Positions 33,023 to 37,863 of a DNA stretch of 37,863 bases are shown here, piece after piece. Made by a program: the position numbers and the translations under genes. How positions within the stretch are numbered: position 1 is the first letter of the stretch; the number at the start of each line of letters is the position of its first letter. Origin of the DNA: an uncultured Bacteroidales bacterium (lineage in GTDB: Bacteria; Bacteroidota; Bacteroidia; Bacteroidales; Paludibacteraceae). The notes under the pieces were generated by a model. It was not told the DNA's origin. It was given only the letters and a program-made list of their open reading frames with translations, and did not search any database. The stretch lies in the NCBI GenBank assembly GCA_949297975.1, contig CASFUX010000117.1, positions 1 through 37,863 of the forward strand. The letters are read 5' to 3'.

Positions 33023-33440
33023 ACGTCTTGTCTTTAATGTCTTGCGATGCTAAACACCTGTTGCCATAGGGCGTTGCCCCATGCGGAGTGCCACAAGGCC
33101 GTCGGCCTTGGGCGTGGCTCTTGCCTCTGTTCATAGGGCGTTGCCCTATGCTGAGTGCTGCAAGGCCGTTGGCCTTGGACGGGCTTGCTTCTTACTCCTT
33201 GCCTCTGTTCATAGGGCGTTGCCCTATGCTGAGTGCCGCAAGGCCGTTGGCCTTGGACGGGAGGAGGGTTGGGCTGTGCGGAAGATTGTTCGTTCCTGCT
33301 TGCCTCTTGCTCCTTGGGCATAGGGCGTTGCCCTATGCTGAGTGCCGCAAGGCCGTTGGCCTTGGGCGGGAGGAGGGTTGGGGCTGTGCGGAAGGTTTTT
33401 CGTTCCTGCTTGCCTCTTGCTCCTCGCTCCTCGCCCCTGT
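33023..33440. other. Repeat-filled spacer between atpE and atpF
   Basis: This 418-base gap within the operon has no supported gene. It holds four copies of the 49-bp REP-like unit (33065-33113, 33132-33180, 33210-33258, 33319-33367), separated by short T/C-rich linkers such as TTGCTCCTTGCCTCT and by a repeated GGGAGGAGGGTTGGG stretch. Open frames crossing it on either strand are periodic translations of the repeats. Confidence 0.75.
33065..33367 (+). repeat. Four direct copies of a 49-bp REP-like palindromic unit
   Basis: Each unit has two small hairpins: CATAGGGCGTTGCCCTATG and, after a short linker, CAAGGCCGTTGGCCTTG. Copies two, three and four are nearly identical and the first is diverged at several positions. 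The distances between copies (67, 78 and 109 bases) differ because of the linkers. Further copies are at 35757-35805 and, inverted, at 24574-24622. Confidence 0.88.
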
Positions 33441-33701
<261 letters not shown>

Positions 33702-33768
33702 TTAACAATTAACAATTAATAATGAACAATGCGCGTGCGGCTTCCTGCCTGCCCCGCTCCCGCTCCCG

Positions 33769-34854
33769 TCAGGCGTGGTGCTCTTCCACCTGCGACAGGC
33801 CGATGAACACGGCGGTGAGCAGCGTGAACACGTAGGCCTGGATGTAGGCCACGAGCAGTTCGAGGAAGTCGATGAATATGTTGAGCACCACGGCCACGAA
33901 GCCGATGCCCGCGTTGAGCCCCGCGCCCAGCTTGGCGGTGACGAAGATGACGCACACCAGCCCCAGCACCACCGCATGGCCGCCCAGGATGTTGGCAAAC
34001 AGACGAATCATGAGGGCGAACGGCTTGGTGAAGATGCCGATGAACTCGATGGCGGGCATGAGCGGCACGGGCACTTTGAGCCACGTGGGCACGTCGGGCC
34101 AGAAGATGTCCTTCCAGTAACCCTTCGTGGCGAAGAGGTTGACCGCGATGAACGAACCCAGGGCCAGGGTGAACGTGACGGCGATGTTGCCCGTGATGTT
34201 CGCCCCGCCGGGGAATATGGGTATCAGCCCCAGCAGGTTGTTGCAGATGATGAAGAAGAACAGCGTGAGCAGGTAGGGCGCGTACCTCCGGTAGTTCGGG
34301 CCGATGGACGGCTTGATGACGCTGTTCACGATGTCCATGATGACCATCTCCATGAAAGCCACGAAGCCGTGGGGCGAGGCCTGCTCGGGGTGTGCTTCGC
34401 GCCGCTTGTACCAGCGGGCGCACCCCATGACGACGGTCACGAGCAACGCGCTGCTGATGAGCAGGGCGGCGGCGTTCTTGGTGAGCGAGAGGTCGAGCGG
34501 GCGCACCTCCTCGCCGCCGGGGAGGGTTTCGACGATTTTGCCCTTGTGCTTGCCCTCGCTGGCGATGTGGAAGCCCTCGTAGGAGCCCTTCGCGCCGTGC
34601 AGGCGGGCGGAGGAGAAGAGGTGCCAGCCGCCGTCCGCTCCCCGCACGATGACGGGCAGGGGGATGGCGATGTCCGCATCGCCCACCGTGGCGATGTGCC
34701 AGCCGTAGGAGTCGGCCAGGTGCTCCAGCACGACGGCCTGCGGGTTGACCTCCCCGGCCTGTTCCCCGTCCGCCGCCCGGGCGGCAAGGGGGCCGGCCAG
34801 CAGCAGGGCCAGCAGGGTCGCGAGGCGTGCGAATATGTCGGTATGTCTGTTCAT
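33769..34854 (-). CDS. atpB: ATP synthase F0 subunit a, with signal peptide and extracytoplasmic N-terminal extension
   Basis: A 361-residue stator subunit that forms the proton channel against the c-ring. The start at 34854 gives MNRHTDIFARLATLLALLLAGPLAARAAD, a signal-peptide-like segment, then an extracytoplasmic region of about 100 residues before the first core helix near residue 140 (NAAALLISSALLVTVVMG). Core motifs include the essential arginine in FALMIRLFANILGGHAV and the final helix LLVAYIQAYVFTLLTAVFIG. The long N-terminus is typical of Bacteroidota a subunits, I believe. An in-frame upstream ATG would add repeat-derived residues translated from the TAGCGGG tract and was rejected. 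Confidence 0.95.
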   Translation of the reverse strand: MNRHTDIFARLATLLALLLAGPLAARAADGEQAGEVNPQAVVLEHLADSYGWHIATVGDADIAIPLPVIVRGADGGWHLFSSARLHGAKGSYEGFHIASEGKHKGKIVETLPGGEEVRPLDLSLTKNAAALLISSALLVTVVMGCARWYKRREAHPEQASPHGFVAFMEMVIMDIVNSVIKPSIGPNYRRYAPYLLTLFFFIICNNLLGLIPIFPGGANITGNIAVTFTLALGSFIAVNLFATKGYWKDIFWPDVPTWLKVPVPLMPAIEFIGIFTKPFALMIRLFANILGGHAVVLGLVCVIFVTAKLGAGLNAGIGFVAVVLNIFIDFLELLVAYIQAYVFTLLTAVFIGLSQVEEHHA

Positions 34855-34863
34855 ATAGTCTTC

Positions 34864-34968
34864 TTTAGTAGCCGGTAGCGAGTAGCGGGTAGCGGGTAGG
34901 CTTCCGCCCCGGTAGCCGGTAACAGGTAGCGAGGAGCGGGAAGCGGGTAGCGAGGAGCGGGTTGGGTC
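34864..34968. repeat. Degenerate TAGCGGG/GGTAGC short tandem repeats upstream of atpB
   Basis: The 115-base gap between the membrane-protein gene and atpB is made almost wholly of GTAGCGGGTAGCGGGTAG, GGTAGCCGGTAAC and GAGGAGCGGGAAGCG words. Similar words fill 35664-35748. Confidence 0.75.
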
Positions 34969-34969
34969 G

Positions 34970-35419
34970 CTATTCGCTGCCGGTGCTTGGCTGTCCGCTG
35001 TTGGCAATCCGCTTTTTGTTCTTTTTCTCCAACGTGACGAGGCAATACGTGTCCCACATCAGGTAGATGAGGTAGATGCCCGCCGCCGTGGAGACGAATT
35101 CCTTGGTGCCCGTCTCCACGTCGGCCCAGTAGCCCACCACCAGGCCGAGGAAGAGCATGAGCTTCACCACTTTCAGGGCCATGTAGATGCGCACGGTGTA
35201 TGACGCGTTGGACTGCCGCAGTCCGCTGCGCACCCACAGCAGGCTGGCGGCCTCGAAGACACCGAGGGTGACGGTCAGCACCATGCTCCACGTGAAGGGC
35301 GGCGTGGCGGTGAACAGCACCCCGCGTCCTGCCACCAGCGCGGCGGCGAGGGCGGCTGCCAGCACGAGCGTGACGGCCACGAGGGGCAGTATGCGTATGT
35401 CGTTGCCTTGGGTCGTCAT
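34970..35419 (-). CDS. Hydrophobic protein in the AtpI position of the atp operon
   Basis: A 149-residue membrane protein with about four predicted helices (LPLVAVTLVLAAALAAALVAG; FTWSMVLTVTLGVFEAASLLW; YMALKVVKLMLFLGLVVGYW; GIYLIYLMWDTYCLVTL) and a basic, hydrophilic tail. The start at 35419 overlaps the atpC stop in an ATGA arrangement, a sign of translational coupling, and is preferred over an ATG nine bases upstream. Its place between epsilon and subunit a is that of an AtpI-like assembly factor, which helps build the c-ring in other bacteria, but sequence similarity to AtpI is not obvious, so the role is inferred from context. Confidence 0.8.
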   Translation of the reverse strand: MTTQGNDIRILPLVAVTLVLAAALAAALVAGRGVLFTATPPFTWSMVLTVTLGVFEAASLLWVRSGLRQSNASYTVRIYMALKVVKLMLFLGLVVGYWADVETGTKEFVSTAAGIYLIYLMWDTYCLVTLEKKNKKRIANSGQPSTGSE

Positions 35420-35655
35420 TCCACGCACACGGTTATTTGGTTGTCGTCCACCAGCACGCAGCCCCCTGCGATGTCGATGACGGGCACCTCGGTGCCGTCC
35501 GTCCGGGTGCAGCGCACGGTGCCCGCCCGCAGCCCGGCGATGAGCGGGGCGTGGTGGTCGAGCACGGTGAACGAGCCGTCGATGCCCGGCAGGGTCACGG
35601 CGGAGGCTTCACCCGTGTAGAGGTTGCGTTCGGCTGACAGGATGCGTACGTTCAT
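35416..35655 (-). CDS. atpC: ATP synthase F1 subunit epsilon, short form
   Basis: A 79-residue subunit at the foot of the central stalk. It has the N-terminal beta-sandwich only (MNVRILSAERNLYTGEASAVTLPG, then GSFTVLDHHAPLIAGLRAGTV) and ends at DDNQITVCVE. The usual C-terminal pair of helices, about 50 residues that inhibit ATP hydrolysis in many bacteria, is absent. The end is not a frameshift remnant: the stop overlaps the next start as ATGA. The gene follows atpD by 344 bases of repeats. Confidence 0.9.
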   Translation of the reverse strand: MNVRILSAERNLYTGEASAVTLPGIDGSFTVLDHHAPLIAGLRAGTVRCTRTDGTEVPVIDIAGGCVLVDDNQITVCVE

Positions 35656-35756
35656 GTCGTATATATTATGGTAGCGGGTAGCGGGTAGCGGGGCAGGGGG
35701 CTTTCCGTAGCGGGGAGCGGGGAGCGAGTAGCGGGTAGCGGGGGTGGCTGGCCGTC

Positions 35757-35805
35757 CATAGGGCGTTGCCCTATGCTGAGAGCCTCAAGGCCGTTGGCCT
35801 TGGAC
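35757..35805 (+). repeat. 49-bp REP-like palindromic unit between atpD and atpC
   Basis: CATAGGGCGTTGCCCTATG followed by CAAGGCCGTTGGCCTTG, the same orientation and spacing as the four copies at 33065-33367, with a slightly different linker (CTGAGAGCCT). Confidence 0.85.
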
Positions 35806-35837
35806 GGAGGGCGGAAGGCTATCCGCCTCTACGGGCA

Positions 35838-37496
<1,659 letters not shown>

Positions 37497-37524
37497 TTAT
37501 GCTGTTTTCCTTTTCAAAGCGATG

Positions 37525-37532
37525 CAAAGTTA
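37525..37532 (-). promoter_or_regulatory. Candidate -7 element for the atp operon
   Basis: Read on the minus strand this is TAACTTTG, which fits TAnnTTTG. It is 35 bases before the atpD start codon, implying a short leader of under 30 bases. No clear TTTG is found at the -33 distance. Confidence 0.45.
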
Positions 37533-37736
37533 CTAAAGTTGTGGCACGATGTGGTGTGCATGTTGGCATTTTTTAATGGTTTGGGGAGAAATTTTAATGG
37601 TTAGGGGAGAAAAGATGGAAAAGTTGTTGGGAGTGCGGCGGGGAGGGGATGCCCCCAGTCCCCTAAAGGGGTACTCCCCCTACCTTGGTGTTCATACCCC
37701 TCCGTCGCTGCGCGACACCTCCCCTATCTTAGGGTT

Positions 37737-37863
37737 CGTACCCCCTCCCCGCTTCGCGGTACTCCCCCTACATAGGGGGAGAATGAGAAATGCCTTGCTT
37801 GCCAAGGTTTCCGCGAAAGCCTTGCGGACGGAGTAACTAAATCTCCCCCTAAAATAGGGGGAG
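37737..37863. repeat. Palindromic MITE-like element, copy 2, cut by the window end
   Basis: From 37737 the sequence matches the complement of 2239-2390 from its right-hand end: TACCCCCTCCCCGCTTCGCG, the CTCCCCCTACATAGGGGGAG stem, the central CCGCGAAAGCC region and GGACGGAGTAACTA. The last inverted-repeat arm lies beyond the window. A separate fragment of the other arm, in the opposite direction, directly precedes it (37693-37731). Confidence 0.7.

Noticed and set aside
33065..33367. The regularly repeated units between atpE and atpF as a CRISPR array
   Set aside because: The spacers are low-complexity and similar to each other, the units are double palindromes, only four copies are present at uneven intervals, and no cas gene is in the window.
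34854..35007. An extended N-terminus of atpB (start at 35007)
   Set aside because: The added residues are translated TAGCGGG repeats, and the ATG at 34854 begins a proper signal peptide.
35416..35655. atpC as a truncated or frameshifted gene
   Set aside because: The stop overlaps the next start as ATGA and the encoded domain is complete, so the short form appears to be the natural product.

Overview
The window is GC-rich chromosomal DNA from a member of the Bacteroidota, most likely the order Bacteroidales. The evidence is a SusC/SusD pair with a divergent hybrid two-component sensor, lipoproteins with LxxC lipoboxes, C-terminal domains resembling type IX secretion (T9SS) sorting tails, candidate TAnnTTTG -7 elements, and an F-type ATP synthase operon in the order atpD-atpC-(membrane protein)-atpB-atpE-atpF-atpH-atpA-atpG. 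I cannot name a genus from the sequence alone. High GC creates many long spurious open frames antisense to real genes.

Region 1 (about 180-17089, all on the minus strand) is a polysaccharide utilisation locus (PUL). In transcription order it holds SusC, SusD, a GH26-like lipoprotein, a Tat-signal FAD-dependent oxidoreductase, a GH3 glycosidase, an SGNH-like/DNRLRE/T9SS-tail protein, a second GH3 lipoprotein, and a second FAD oxidoreductase with an N-terminal beta-sandwich-like module. A hairpin at 182-229 probably ends the locus. The divergent plus-strand gene at 17361-21452 is a one-protein hybrid two-component regulator that probably senses a breakdown product and activates the locus. The GH26-like protein lacks both catalytic glutamates of its family, so it looks like a glycan-binding pseudoenzyme.

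Region 2 (22169-28475, plus strand) encodes five exported proteins. They are a small protein made of one 'YQAVVR' module, a small protein with a T9SS-type tail, a GH16 beta-glucanase carrying the same module at its N-terminus, and two parallel beta-helix proteins with C-terminal sorting-like tails. GH16 together with the two GH3 enzymes fits beta-glucan use, but the true substrate is not settled by sequence.

Region 3 (29357-37490, minus strand) is the complete ATP synthase operon, with an epsilon subunit of only 79 residues.

The intergenic regions are unusually full of dispersed repeats: a MITE-like element with 28-bp terminal inverted repeats (two inverted copies), a second palindromic element (two copies), six copies of a 49-bp REP-like palindrome, three copies of a 'ctctgtg' element, TTCCGTA hairpins, a 72-bp tandem repeat and several low-complexity spacers. 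Many lie inside the ATP synthase operon. I found no tRNA, rRNA, CRISPR array, transposase or phage gene.
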